64,000 nt of DNA, from the NCBI GenBank assembly GCA_026713105.1, contig JAPOPC010000072.1:1-64000 (forward strand). The letters run 5' to 3'. The notes beneath the pieces are model-generated. The model ran no database searches, was not told the origin of the DNA, and saw only the letters and a list, made by a program, of their open reading frames with translations. The stretch comes from Acidimicrobiaceae bacterium (lineage in GTDB: Bacteria; Actinomycetota; Acidimicrobiia; Acidimicrobiales; Poriferisodalaceae). The translations under genes were made by a program, and so were the position numbers. Below are positions 16,446 through 25,304 of this stretch, piece by piece (the stretch's first letter is position 1; each line of letters opens with the position of its first letter).

Positions 16446-18325
16446 GACTCCCCCACAGCCGTCCGCCCAGCCGCGGCGCCGTTGTTGTCGTCGGCTGTCT
16501 CATCCTCGTCGGTCTGGCCTCGCAGCCAGGCGTCTTGGGCCATCTCCTCCTGATGCAGCTCACGGGTGCGGCGCACGCTCGGGATGAGCCCCTCGGGCCG
16601 GGCCAGCATCATCCACACCAGCAGCGCCCCGTAGATCAGCAGCTTGAACTCGGAGAACTCGGCCAGCAGGCCTGGCTGTTTGGGCCCGCCCAGCACGCCG
16701 ATCAGCACTGCCGAACCGGCGATGACGCCGACGATGCTGCCCATCCCGCCGAAGATGACTACCACCAGGATGACAATCGAAACCAGGATCAGGAAGCTGG
16801 CGGGGAACACCGAGCCGACCTTCGCCGAGAAGATCGCCCCGCTGAACGAGCCGAGTACCGCACCCACCACGAAGGCCAGCAGCTTGACGTTGACCGTGTT
16901 GATGCCCATGGCCTCGGCCACGGTCTCGTCCTCGCGCACCGCCATCCAGGCCCGCCCGATGCGCGATCGCTCCAGCCGCCACGAGACATAGATCGCAATC
17001 GCGCAGAACGCCAGCACCAGATAGAAGACGCTGCGCGGATCGGTGCCCGACACCTCAGCGAGGCCGAAGATCTCCGCACCGGGAATGTTGGTGATGCCCT
17101 GCGAGCCGCCGAACCAGCCCGACAGCCAGTCCGACAGGAACAGCAGCCGGATGATCTCGCCGAAGCCGAGCGTGACAATGGCGAGATAGTCGCCGCGCAT
17201 GCGGATGACCGGCGCGCCGATGAACAGCCCGACCAGCCCGGTCAGGATCACGACGCCGATGAGGGCAACGAACCATGGCAGCTCGGGGTTGATCCGCGGT
17301 GAGGCAGCCGCGGTGAGCACTGCAGCGCTGTAGCTGCCGACGGCGAAGAACGCCACGTAACCCAGGTCCAAGATGCCGGCGAGCCCGACCACCACGTTCA
17401 GACCCAGCGCCAGCAGCACGAACAGGCCCACGTTGGCCAGCAGCTCGTTGGTGAGCTTGCCCGCGAACATCGGCAGGATCACCAGCACCGCGCCGGTAGC
17501 CAGGATCAGCCCGAGATGCGCTCGGGTGCGGGCCGGGCCTTCGAGCGAGTCGATATGGGCCTTTGCCCCCTTGACGCGGCCGCGTCCGACCACGGCGAGC
17601 ACGGCCGACCCGATCGCCAAAGCGATCGCGCCGGTGACGGTCAGCCCGCCCCGGGGGGCGTAGAACCACTCGACCGGCCCTTCGAGACCCATCCCCTCGG
17701 CCAAGTCGGTGGTCAGCGATTCCAAGACTGCAGCGCCGAACAGCGTGAGCACCACCGTCCACAGAATCCGCTTGGCAAGCGGCGGTACCACACGTAGCAG
17801 CCCGCCCAAGGCGCCGATCACCGCGCCCACAGCGAGCCAGATCACCACCGCGAACGCGGTGCCGCGGTTGAACGCCAGCAGGTCCGCCAGGATCGGGCTC
17901 CAGTTGACCAGCGGCTCGCGCAGGTCGAAGTTGGCAATCAGGATCGCCAGCAGCGACAGCCCCCCGCCGACCACCGCGCCGCACGCAGCCCCGCCGACCA
18001 CCTCATAGGTGCCGGGTCGGTGGAACGGCACACCCTCGCGGCGGACCTGATACCCGACGCGGCTTCCCACAGCGAACGGCAGGACCACAAGCGACAGGTA
18101 CCCCAGACTGAGGATGCCCTCGATGATCGCCCGGCCGTCGAGCTTGACGGGCATGTTGGACAGCGAGATGAAGATCTGCCCGACGGCGCCCACCGCACCC
18201 ATGCGGGCGATGCGGCCCCAGTCCTGCGCGAATGGCGGGCGCGGCGGCGAGTCATTGCTGGCTGTGCTCGCCGCGGGCCCCGGCGGCGGCTGCGGCCCAG
18301 TTTCGGACGGCACAGTGAGGTTCAT
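16442..18325 (-). CDS. livM: branched-chain amino acid ABC transporter permease LivM with long N-terminal extension
   Basis: At 627 residues this is roughly twice the usual size of LivM. The conserved permease core is the C-terminal part (about residues 290-590): NVGLFVLLALGLNVVVGLAGILDLGYVAFFAVGSYSAA, then RMRGDYLAIVTLGFGEIIRL and GRAWMAVREDETVAEAMGINTVNVKLLAF, the EAA-like loop. The first part holds a Pro-rich cytoplasmic start and about five to six extra hydrophobic segments. The extreme C-terminus is acidic and Asp/Glu/Asn-rich. It overlaps livH and livG by ATGA. Confidence 0.92.
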   Translation of the reverse strand: MNLTVPSETGPQPPPGPAASTASNDSPPRPPFAQDWGRIARMGAVGAVGQIFISLSNMPVKLDGRAIIEGILSLGYLSLVVLPFAVGSRVGYQVRREGVPFHRPGTYEVVGGAACGAVVGGGLSLLAILIANFDLREPLVNWSPILADLLAFNRGTAFAVVIWLAVGAVIGALGGLLRVVPPLAKRILWTVVLTLFGAAVLESLTTDLAEGMGLEGPVEWFYAPRGGLTVTGAIALAIGSAVLAVVGRGRVKGAKAHIDSLEGPARTRAHLGLILATGAVLVILPMFAGKLTNELLANVGLFVLLALGLNVVVGLAGILDLGYVAFFAVGSYSAAVLTAAASPRINPELPWFVALIGVVILTGLVGLFIGAPVIRMRGDYLAIVTLGFGEIIRLLFLSDWLSGWFGGSQGITNIPGAEIFGLAEVSGTDPRSVFYLVLAFCAIAIYVSWRLERSRIGRAWMAVREDETVAEAMGINTVNVKLLAFVVGAVLGSFSGAIFSAKVGSVFPASFLILVSIVILVVVIFGGMGSIVGVIAGSAVLIGVLGGPKQPGLLAEFSEFKLLIYGALLVWMMLARPEGLIPSVRRTRELHQEEMAQDAWLRGQTDEDETADDNNGAAAGRTAVGES

Positions 18326-19431
18326 GTCCGATCCTCCGCAGGCAACCGCTCGCCGAACAGGCCGGCGGGCTTCACCAGCAACACGATGATGAGCATCGAG
18401 AACGCAACCGCGTCACGCAGCTGCGACACGCCGCTCACGCCCAGCGGCTCCAAGATCAGCAGCGGCCCGACCGACTCGGCCACGCCGATCGACAGCCCGC
18501 CCGCCATCGCACCACCCAGATGCCCGATGCCGCCCACCACCGCAGCACTGAACGCTTTGATGCCCGGCAGGAAACCCGTCGTGTGGATGACGCTGCGAAA
18601 CAGGATCCCCCACAGGATCCCAGCCATCCCCGCCATGGCACCGCCCACCGCAAACACCTTCACGATGGTGCGGTTCACGTCGATGCCCATGAGCGCCGCT
18701 ATCTCGGCATCTTCGGCCACGGCACGCATCGCCTTGCCGGTCTTGGTGCGGTCGACGTAGTACCACAGCGCTGCCATCGACAGCGCGGCCACGACCACCA
18801 CCAGGATCTTCGCCCCCTCAATCTGCAGGAACGTGTGCTTGGCCTTCAGCCAGTCCGGCACGTCGGGGTAGGACTTGCTGGCGGGCCCCAGCAGCACCAC
18901 GGAAGCGTTCTGCAGGAAGAACGACACGCCGATCGAGGTGATCAACGGGATCAGCCGCGGCGAGCCGCGCAGCGGGCGGTACGCGACCCGCTCCATGATC
19001 ACCGCCGTCAGCGACGACACGATGATCGACACGACCACGATGAACACCAGCGAGCCGATGAAGTTCGACTCCCACAGCCCGGCGTCGGCCAGCTTGTTCG
19101 AGGTGATCATGCCGGTCATGGCGCCCACCATGAACACCTCGCCATGGGCGAAGTTGATGAACCCCAGCACGCCGTAGACCATCGAGTAGCCCAGCGCGAT
19201 CAGCCCGTACATCGAGCCCTGGGCAATGCCCGATACGACCAGCCCCCGGAACTGGGCGCCGGTCAGGCCGGTCGCATCGGGATTCGCCCATTGGGCGAAC
19301 GGATTGTCGGGGTTGATCTCCTGGGCAATGAAGGCCGCGAAGCCGACAGCGAGGACGATCAGCACCGCCACCCGGATGACGGTGAGGAACCAGTCGACCC
19401 GGGTGCGGGGCCGCAGCAGTCGGGCGCGCAC
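18322..19431 (-). CDS. livH: branched-chain amino acid ABC transporter permease LivH
   Basis: This 369-residue membrane protein has the LivH core QFRGLVVSGIAQGSMYGLIALGYSMVYGVLGFINFAHGEVFMVGA and a C-terminal loop GKAMRAVAEDAEIAALMGIDVNRTIVKVFAVG, which contacts the ATPase. There is one extra N-terminal membrane segment (VIRVAVLIVLAVGFAAFIAQEI) before the core. Together with LivM it forms the channel. It follows livK by about 23 bases and overlaps livM by ATGA. Confidence 0.93.
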   Translation of the reverse strand: MRARLLRPRTRVDWFLTVIRVAVLIVLAVGFAAFIAQEINPDNPFAQWANPDATGLTGAQFRGLVVSGIAQGSMYGLIALGYSMVYGVLGFINFAHGEVFMVGAMTGMITSNKLADAGLWESNFIGSLVFIVVVSIIVSSLTAVIMERVAYRPLRGSPRLIPLITSIGVSFFLQNASVVLLGPASKSYPDVPDWLKAKHTFLQIEGAKILVVVVAALSMAALWYYVDRTKTGKAMRAVAEDAEIAALMGIDVNRTIVKVFAVGGAMAGMAGILWGILFRSVIHTTGFLPGIKAFSAAVVGGIGHLGGAMAGGLSIGVAESVGPLLILEPLGVSGVSQLRDAVAFSMLIIVLLVKPAGLFGERLPAEDRT

Positions 19432-19454
19432 CGCCTAGAGCTTTCCTCCTCGGC

Positions 19455-20819
19455 TCACGGTGCGAAGGAGAACACCACGTTGTCCATGCTGGCCTCGGCG
19501 TTGTCCTCACCGCCGATGTTCTGCACGACGGTGATGCGAGCCGCACCGCAGTCGCCGAAGTCGTCGCAGTTGATCGTGCCGATCAAGCCGCTGTAACCCT
19601 CAACGCTGTTGAGGTGGTCGCGGATGCCTTGGCGGTCGACCTGCAGGTTGCCGTCGGCATCGACGTAGGAGGCAGCCGCGATTGCGTCCAGCAGCAGCGT
19701 GGTCGCGTCGTAGCCGTGCGCCCAGAACGGCGCTGCCGGAGACTCGCCCCAGCGCTCCTCGTAGACGGCCAGGAAGTCTTGCGCCGTCTTGCCGGTGCTC
19801 TGGTTGACGTTCTCGCCGAAGCGTGTGTCCGGACCCGAGAAGTACATGCCCGCGGTCTGCGACAGTGCCAGGTAGTTGGTGTTGAGCAGCCCGTCAGCGG
19901 CCAGCAGCACCGTGTTCTCCAGTCCGGAGACTCCCGGCGCCTGGTCGGCGATGAAGTCGCCGGCCGGCTGGAAAATCGGGAAGAACAGCGCCTCGGGACC
20001 GCCCGCAGCGATCTCGGTCAGCACCGGCACCATGTCGGTGTCTTCCTTGTTGACCGCTGAGAACCCGGTCATGGTGCCGCCCTCGGCCTCGAAGGCGTCG
20101 GCGAAGGCTTGCGCGAGTCCCTGGGTGTAGGGGTCGCCATCGTGGATTGCCGCGGCCGTGGTCAGCCCCAGCTCGCCGAAGACGAACTTCGCCATCGCGG
20201 CGCCCTGGAACAGGTCGTTGTGAGCTGTGCGGTAGTAGCCGACGTTGTAGTTGTCGCCCGGCGTGCCCGCCAGGTCCGACGTGAGCGCGGGCGACGTGTT
20301 GCCGCCCGAAATCAGCACCATGCCGGCGTTGGTGATGAGCGGGGCCGCCGCCACCGCAGCTCCCGAGCACGACGTGCCGATGACGCCGAGCACATCTTCG
20401 TCAGCCACGATGATCTGGGCCGCAGCCTGACCACCGTCGTTAGAGCAGAGATCGTCGAGCCCGGTGCCGAGATCAACATCGAAGCCGTGAACGGGGCCGT
20501 AGTCCTCGATGGCCAGCATGACTGCACGTTCGAGCGGCAGTCCGAAGAAGGCAACATCGCCGGTAATTGCATTGAGCGAGCGGATCTGGACCGCGCCGCC
20601 CGATTCGACCGAGACGACTCCGAGCGAGCCGTCGCCGAGATGGTCCATCATCTCGTCTTCGGGAGTCTCGGTGGCGGCCGGCGCCTCGGTGGCAGCCGGT
20701 GCCTCAGTCGCTGCGGGAGCAGTCGTGGTCTCCGCATCGTCGCCGTCGCCGCCGCACGCAGCGGCAAACAGCGAGAGCGCGAACAGCGCCGCCACCAGCG
20801 TCAATAGCTTTCGTTTCAT
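19455..20819 (-). CDS. livK: branched-chain amino acid ABC transporter substrate-binding lipoprotein
   Basis: This 454-residue protein begins with a lipoprotein signal peptide, MKRKLLTLVAALFALSLFAAAC, whose Cys22 would be lipidated, then a Thr/Ala/Pro/Glu-rich linker (residues about 30-58) that holds the domain off the membrane. The rest is a type I periplasmic-binding fold: DVAFFGLPLERAVMLAIEDYG, LGVIGTSCSGAAVAAAPLI, LISGGNTSPALTS. GGGGAGGA about eight bases before the ATG is the ribosome-binding site. It is the first gene of the liv operon, so it probably sets ligand choice; the ligand could also be another amino acid or amide. Confidence 0.9.
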   Translation of the reverse strand: MKRKLLTLVAALFALSLFAAACGGDGDDAETTTAPAATEAPAATEAPAATETPEDEMMDHLGDGSLGVVSVESGGAVQIRSLNAITGDVAFFGLPLERAVMLAIEDYGPVHGFDVDLGTGLDDLCSNDGGQAAAQIIVADEDVLGVIGTSCSGAAVAAAPLITNAGMVLISGGNTSPALTSDLAGTPGDNYNVGYYRTAHNDLFQGAAMAKFVFGELGLTTAAAIHDGDPYTQGLAQAFADAFEAEGGTMTGFSAVNKEDTDMVPVLTEIAAGGPEALFFPIFQPAGDFIADQAPGVSGLENTVLLAADGLLNTNYLALSQTAGMYFSGPDTRFGENVNQSTGKTAQDFLAVYEERWGESPAAPFWAHGYDATTLLLDAIAAASYVDADGNLQVDRQGIRDHLNSVEGYSGLIGTINCDDFGDCGAARITVVQNIGGEDNAEASMDNVVFSFAP

Positions 20820-20859
20820 GCGCGAATCCTCCCCGTTGAGTCATCTTGGCGAGCCTGCA

Positions 20860-20870
20860 CAAGATTCTTG
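20860..20870. promoter_or_regulatory. short palindrome upstream of the liv operon
   Basis: CAAGATTCTTG is a perfect 5-bp dyad around a single base in the 141-base divergent space between livK and the EamA gene, about 40 bases before the livK start. Its position suits a regulator-binding site for one or both genes. No regulator gene is adjacent, and the site is short enough to be chance. Confidence 0.25.
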
Positions 20871-20960
20871 CGCGACCGGCGCTCGCGGCCTCAGCCATCG
20901 GCTTCGTGCACAAGTGCCAGCGTGGTTTGCCAAGCTGAATGCGTCTCGCCCAGACCCTAG

Positions 20961-21866
20961 ATGACGCCTGTCATCGGAAGGTACCCATTGAGCGCATCTG
21001 TCGGACGCAGTTGGGGGGCGGGCAGGATCTCGCCCGAGGCGCTGTTCGCCGTCGGTGCGGTGTCGCAGTATCTCGGCGCCGCTACGGCGTTCGAGTTGTT
21101 TGATGACATGGGGCCGGGCACCGTCGCACTGCTGAGAGTCGCGGGCGCCGGCGCGGTGCTCGTCGTGCTGCGGCGTTCGTGGCGGCGGCACTGGTCGCGT
21201 ATCGAGCTGGCGTGGACGGCTGCGTTCGGCGTCGCCCTGGCATCGATGAACCTGTTCTTCTACCTCGCCATCGAGCGCGTGCCGCTCGGCAACTCGGTCG
21301 CCATCGAGTTCATCGGCCCGATCGCCGTCGCCGCATTCGGCACCCGCACACTGAGGTCGGGCTGGGCACTGGCGCTGGCGATCGCCGGGGTTGTGGTGCT
21401 GGCCGGTTTCGCGCCGCCCGAGGCCCAGCTCGGGGCGCTGTTCTCGCTGGTCGCGGGGACGCTGTGGGCGGGCTACATCATTCTGGGGCACCGGGTGGCC
21501 CGCTCGGGCATGGCGGTTGACGGGTTGGGCGTCGGCATGCTCATCGGCGCCGTCGTCATCAGCCCAGCCGGATTCGGCGGCCTCGATGCCGGGGTGGGAG
21601 CACCGCTGCTGCTGTTGGGCGGCGTCGCAGCGGGCGTGCTGTCGAACGTCATTCCCTACGGCATCGACCAGCTCGTGATGCAGCGTCTCCCACGGGCACG
21701 ATTTGCGCTGCTGCAAGCGCTGCTGCCCGTGACGGCAACGCTGATCGGGCTGGTGTGGCTTTCCCAGGTTCCGAACGTGCGTGACGTGGCAGGCATCGCG
21801 GCGGTGATCGCCGCCATCGTCATCAACCGCGAGTCCGATTCCGCGCCGGGCGACGTAGTTCCGTGA
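20961..21866 (+). CDS. EamA/RhtA-type drug/metabolite exporter
   Basis: This 301-residue membrane protein has about ten hydrophobic segments and two EamA repeats. The stretches GPGTVALLRVAGAGAVLVVLRRSW, NLFFYLAIERVPLGNSVAIEFIGPIAVAAFG and SNVIPYGIDQLVMQRLPRARFALLQALLPVTATLIGL closely follow RhtA, the threonine/homoserine exporter. It is divergent from the liv importer operon, which makes an amino acid export role reasonable but unproven. The start at ATG 20961 lacks a clear ribosome-binding site; TTG 20989 lies just inside the frame. Confidence 0.85.
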   Translation: MTPVIGRYPLSASVGRSWGAGRISPEALFAVGAVSQYLGAATAFELFDDMGPGTVALLRVAGAGAVLVVLRRSWRRHWSRIELAWTAAFGVALASMNLFFYLAIERVPLGNSVAIEFIGPIAVAAFGTRTLRSGWALALAIAGVVVLAGFAPPEAQLGALFSLVAGTLWAGYIILGHRVARSGMAVDGLGVGMLIGAVVISPAGFGGLDAGVGAPLLLLGGVAAGVLSNVIPYGIDQLVMQRLPRARFALLQALLPVTATLIGLVWLSQVPNVRDVAGIAAVIAAIVINRESDSAPGDVVP

Positions 21867-21926
21867 TGCTCGCTGACCCGGCGCTGCAGCGGCGTCCAGC
21901 TCGTGGTCGCTGCGCTCGCCGACCGC

Positions 21927-22685
21927 TCAGAACAGCGGGTTGCGCCAGGTGGACGCCGCCGCCAGCGCTCCTGCGAACGAGGCTGAGCCGATGAGTGCCA
22001 GCAAGCCCCAGACCGCGAGGGGCGATCGGCGCATCCGTGTGTCGACAGGCTCGCCCGACAGCCGCTCGGCAAGTGTGGGCGGCTGCCGCCGCCGGCTCGT
22101 GTCGCCGATCGCAAAGCCGGACAGCACGCCCGCCACCAGACCACCGAGATGGCCGCCGATGGAAATGCCCGGAATGAGAAATGAGATGAGGACGTTGATG
22201 ATGATCAGGCTGCCCAGTCCGTCCCGCCACGGATTGCCGCCGCGCAGGTACTCCACGACGAAGGCCGCTCCCATCAGGCCGTACACGGCGCCGGAAGCCC
22301 CTACCACAAAGGCGTCGGGCCGCAACAGCAAAGCGCCGGCGGATCCCCCGAGCAGCGACACGACATAGATCCCGGCCAGCAGCGCCGGGCCGACGAAGCG
22401 CTCGAGGCGCCTGCCCAGCAGGTACAGCACCAACATGTTGAACAAGAGGTGCCGCAGATCGGCGTGCAGGAAGGTGCCGGTGACGATCCGCCACCACTCG
22501 CCGAACTCGGCGATGTAGGGGCCGGCAGTGCCGAAACCGTCGAGGACCGAGAACCGCAGCGAGCTGCGGGAAAACGGCAGGACCCGCGCCAGCTCATGGG
22601 TCAGAAAGAAGACCACTACCGAGACGGCGCCGAGCACGACCGTCGCCGCCGGCTGCCCGCCGCGTCGAACACCAAGCCCGCGCAC
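21927..22685 (-). CDS. rhomboid family intramembrane serine protease
   Basis: The rhomboid core is unmistakable: WWRIVTGTFLHADLRHLLFNMLVLYLLGRRLE carries the HxxxN loop motif, VVGASGAVYGLMGA the catalytic Ser (GASG), and GISIGGHLGGLVAGVLSG the catalytic His. Six membrane helices are present. The frame is open to 22784, but the first 33 codons there lie in a GC-rich 30-bp tandem repeat (PVCTRLH twice). I prefer GTG 22685, preceded by AGGG, giving 252 residues. It cuts substrates within the membrane; targets are unknown. Confidence 0.85.
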   Translation of the reverse strand: MRGLGVRRGGQPAATVVLGAVSVVVFFLTHELARVLPFSRSSLRFSVLDGFGTAGPYIAEFGEWWRIVTGTFLHADLRHLLFNMLVLYLLGRRLERFVGPALLAGIYVVSLLGGSAGALLLRPDAFVVGASGAVYGLMGAAFVVEYLRGGNPWRDGLGSLIIINVLISFLIPGISIGGHLGGLVAGVLSGFAIGDTSRRRQPPTLAERLSGEPVDTRMRRSPLAVWGLLALIGSASFAGALAAASTWRNPLF

Positions 22686-22721
22686 GGCCCTGAACCCTAC
22701 GAGTTGCGCTGGTGCGAGCCA

Positions 22722-22781
22722 GTGCAGGCGGGTGCACACGGGCACGGGCTGGTGCAGGCGGGTGCAGACGGGTGCAGGCCG
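22722..22781. repeat. 30-bp tandem repeat upstream of the rhomboid gene
   Basis: Two direct 30-base units (22722-22751 and 22752-22781) share GTGCAGGCGGGTGCA and differ at a few later positions. The repeat lies in the divergent space between the rhomboid gene and the AlkD-like gene and is translated only if the upstream rhomboid start at 22784 is used. It is most likely a leader or promoter-region expansion. Confidence 0.7.
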
Positions 22782-22837
22782 CACTAGCTTGACCTTGGCC
22801 GGGAAGCTCGTCCGGGTTGGCCGAAGGACTAGGAGCT

Positions 22838-23569
22838 ATGTCGACGCTGCAGGATGTCATGGCGCAATTGCAGCTCGCCGGTACAGCGCAGAATCGCAAG
22901 GTGTAAGCCCGCCACGGCGCCGCTGAGCCGATGTTCGGAGTCAGCTACAAGGACTTGGGCCGCATCGCCAAGCCGCTGGGGACCGACCAGTCGCTGGCCG
23001 TCGACTTGTGGGACTCGGGCAATCACGACGCCCGCGTGCTGGCGCTGCGCATCGCCGATGCCGCGGCGATGACCAAGACGCGAGCACGGCGCTGGCTGCG
23101 CGACGTCGACAACTACATCTTGGCCGAGGCGCTCGGCGGTCTGCTCGCGCAGTCGCCGCATGCACGCGCGCTCAGCGACGAGTGGCGGGATTCGCCCCGT
23201 GAGTGGCCCGCCTCGGTGGGCTGGTTCATCGTGACCTGCACTGCCGAGCAGACCGACGTGTGGTCAACCAGCGAGCTGCGAGATTTCGTCTCACAGATCG
23301 AATCGGAGATCGACGAACGGCCGAACCGGGTGCGTCACGAGATGAACGGTGCGCTCATCGCGATTGCGTTGAGAGACGACAACTTGCGACGCTCGGTGCT
23401 CGAATTGGACAGCCGCATCGGCCCCATCGTGGTGGACCACGGCGAGACGGGCTGCAAGACGCCCGCCATCGCGCCCTACATCGATCGCACGCTGGCGCAT
23501 CGGCGCAAGATGGCGGAGCGGCGGGCCCAAAAAGCCGCGGCCAAGGCGGCTGCCAAAGTCAGCGTCTAG
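22838..23569 (+). pseudogene. DNA alkylation repair (AlkD-like) gene with in-frame TAA at codon 23
   Basis: From ATG 22838, with AGGAG just upstream, the frame reads MSTLQDVMAQLQLAGTAQNRKV then TAA (22904-22906), then continues in frame ARHGAAEPMFGVSYKDLGRIAKPLGTDQ to 23569. AlkD-type proteins normally read ...RKVYARHGA, so one Tyr codon appears to have become TAA. The rest (VDLWDSGNHDARVLALRIAD, then HEAT-like helices) looks intact through 212 residues from ATG 22931. That restart would lack the first helix. It may be a pseudogene, a sequencing error, or a gene using the internal start. The stop overlaps the SulP stop as CTAG. Confidence 0.8.
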
Positions 23570-25275
23570 CTGTCGTCGCCGGCGTCGTCGGGCTCTTCGG
23601 GCCCATCCAGAAGGCGGCGAGCGACGACCCGAGCACCGTCGAGATCATCGACGAATTGATCGGCGGGAACACTGCCGAGCACGTTGAGCTCCCTGACGCT
23701 CGTCGCCTGCGTCCCCGAGAGGCCCATCACGATGCAGTTCGCCCCCGAGTCCACGGCGACAGCGACGAGCTGGCCGACCATGTAGGCAGCGCTGTCGTCC
23801 ATGTACCGCGTGTCGGTGAAGTCGAAGATCACCACCTCGTGCTCGGCCACGTCGGCGTTGATGGTGTTGAACAGCTTGATGGACGACGCCGCCGTGTAGG
23901 CGCCGCGCAACGAGAGCAGACCCGTGCGCGCTGCGAACGGGTCGGGGCCGTCGAGGTCGAAGCTGGGCAGTGCCGGCTCGCCATCGTCGGCATCGGGCAC
24001 GTTGAGGAACGTCATATCGAGCAAGGGAGTGGAGACCACGTTGTCGAGCTCGAAGCCTTCGAACTGCCGGGCACCGGTCATGGCTGCGGCGATCAGCCCG
24101 GCCGCAACCGCAACGACGAGGTCGGACACGATCGACAGGCCCAGCGTGAGGGCCATCACGCCGTACTGGTCGAGGTGTGTCCGCCGCACCCTCGTCACGT
24201 ACTTCCAGTCGACGATGTCGAAGCCGATCTTGATGAGGATGCCGGCGAGCACCGCATGCGGGATGACTTCCGCGTAGCGTCCGAGGCCCAGCACCAGAGC
24301 GAGCAGCACGAGTGCGCACAGCACGCCCGAGACCCGCGAACGCCCGCCCGCCCGGACGTTCGCCACCGTGGCCGAGGTTGCCCCGGCGCCGGGAACCGCG
24401 CCGATGAATGCCGCCAGGACATTGGCCGCGCCGATGCCGATCAGCTCGCGATTCGGGCTGTGCTGATCGCGCGTCATCGAGTCGGCGACCATGGCCGTCA
24501 GCAGGCTGTTGATCGAGCCGAGCAGTGCCAAGGTCACCGCCGGCGCCAAGGCGCTGCCGATGTCGGCCCAGTCGAAGGAGGGCAGCTGCAGCTCGGGCAG
24601 CCCCGAGGGCACGTCGCCGATGACTTCCACATCGTCGATCCACAGCACGCTCACGATCGTGCCGATGAGCAGCGCCGCAACGGACGGCGGCAGCACCCGG
24701 CTCAGCCGCTGCGGCCAGAACAAGCACACCACGATGGTGACCACGCCCAGCGTCAAGGCCCCCACGCCGAGATTGCCGATTGCGTCGGGAAGCGCGGAGA
24801 TCGAGGCCGTCACCCCGCCGAGGGCAACCTCGCTGCCCAGCAGCGGCAGCAGCTGCACCACGATGATGATCAGCCCGACCCCGGAGGTGAAGCCCGACAC
24901 CACCGGGTACGGCGTGTAGGCCACGTAGCTGCCCAGCTTCAGCGAGCCGAGCAAGACTTGCACGACGCCGGCGAGCACCACGATGGCGAGTGCCTTGGCC
25001 AGATCCTCGCCGGCGTAGCCGATGACGACCACCGACATCGCCACCGACAGCGGCGCCGTGGGGCCCGAGATCTGCGTCTGGGTGCCGCCCGAGAGCGACG
25101 CCAGCAGCCCGACGGCAATGGCGCCGTACAGGCCGGCGATCGCGCCGAGGCCCGAGGCCACGCCGAACGCCAGCGACAGCGGCAACATGACTACCGCAGC
25201 GGTGAGCCCGCCGAAGACGTCCCCCCGCAGCCGTTCCCCGCTGTATTTGAGCGTCGGCATCTTCAGCGTTGGCAT
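23566..25275 (-). CDS. SulP family inorganic anion transporter with STAS domain
   Basis: This 569-residue protein has the SulP membrane core (about residues 15-410), starting LRGDVFGGLTAAVVMLPLSLAFGVASGLGAIAGLYGAI with the transport signature SGPTAPLSVAMSVV and GAVPGAGATSATVANVRAGGRSRVSG. A cytoplasmic STAS domain (about 455-555) follows with FDFTDTRYMDDSAAYMVGQL. SulP proteins move sulfate, bicarbonate or similar anions, often with sodium or protons. A paralogue lies at 58725-60368. The N-terminus MPTLKMPTLK comes from a 15-bp tandem duplication, so ATG 25275 and ATG 25260 are both possible starts. Confidence 0.92.
   Translation of the reverse strand: MPTLKMPTLKYSGERLRGDVFGGLTAAVVMLPLSLAFGVASGLGAIAGLYGAIAVGLLASLSGGTQTQISGPTAPLSVAMSVVVIGYAGEDLAKALAIVVLAGVVQVLLGSLKLGSYVAYTPYPVVSGFTSGVGLIIIVVQLLPLLGSEVALGGVTASISALPDAIGNLGVGALTLGVVTIVVCLFWPQRLSRVLPPSVAALLIGTIVSVLWIDDVEVIGDVPSGLPELQLPSFDWADIGSALAPAVTLALLGSINSLLTAMVADSMTRDQHSPNRELIGIGAANVLAAFIGAVPGAGATSATVANVRAGGRSRVSGVLCALVLLALVLGLGRYAEVIPHAVLAGILIKIGFDIVDWKYVTRVRRTHLDQYGVMALTLGLSIVSDLVVAVAAGLIAAAMTGARQFEGFELDNVVSTPLLDMTFLNVPDADDGEPALPSFDLDGPDPFAARTGLLSLRGAYTAASSIKLFNTINADVAEHEVVIFDFTDTRYMDDSAAYMVGQLVAVAVDSGANCIVMGLSGTQATSVRELNVLGSVPADQFVDDLDGARVVARRLLDGPEEPDDAGDDS
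25246..25275 (-). repeat. 15-bp tandem duplication of the SulP start codon region
   Basis: Two adjacent 15-base units (25275-25261 and 25260-25246) both encode MPTLK, beginning with ATG, and differ at three third-codon positions. The duplication gives the gene two start codons in one frame. No strong ribosome-binding site favours either. Confidence 0.75.
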
Positions 25276-25304
25276 GTCAACGCCGATTCAGGCCGACCGC
25301 CCGA

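Noticed and set aside
22904-22906. Recoding of the TAA in the AlkD-like gene
   Set aside because: TAA is not known to be recoded by selenocysteine or pyrrolysine systems, and the position is Tyr in the family; mutation or error is simpler.
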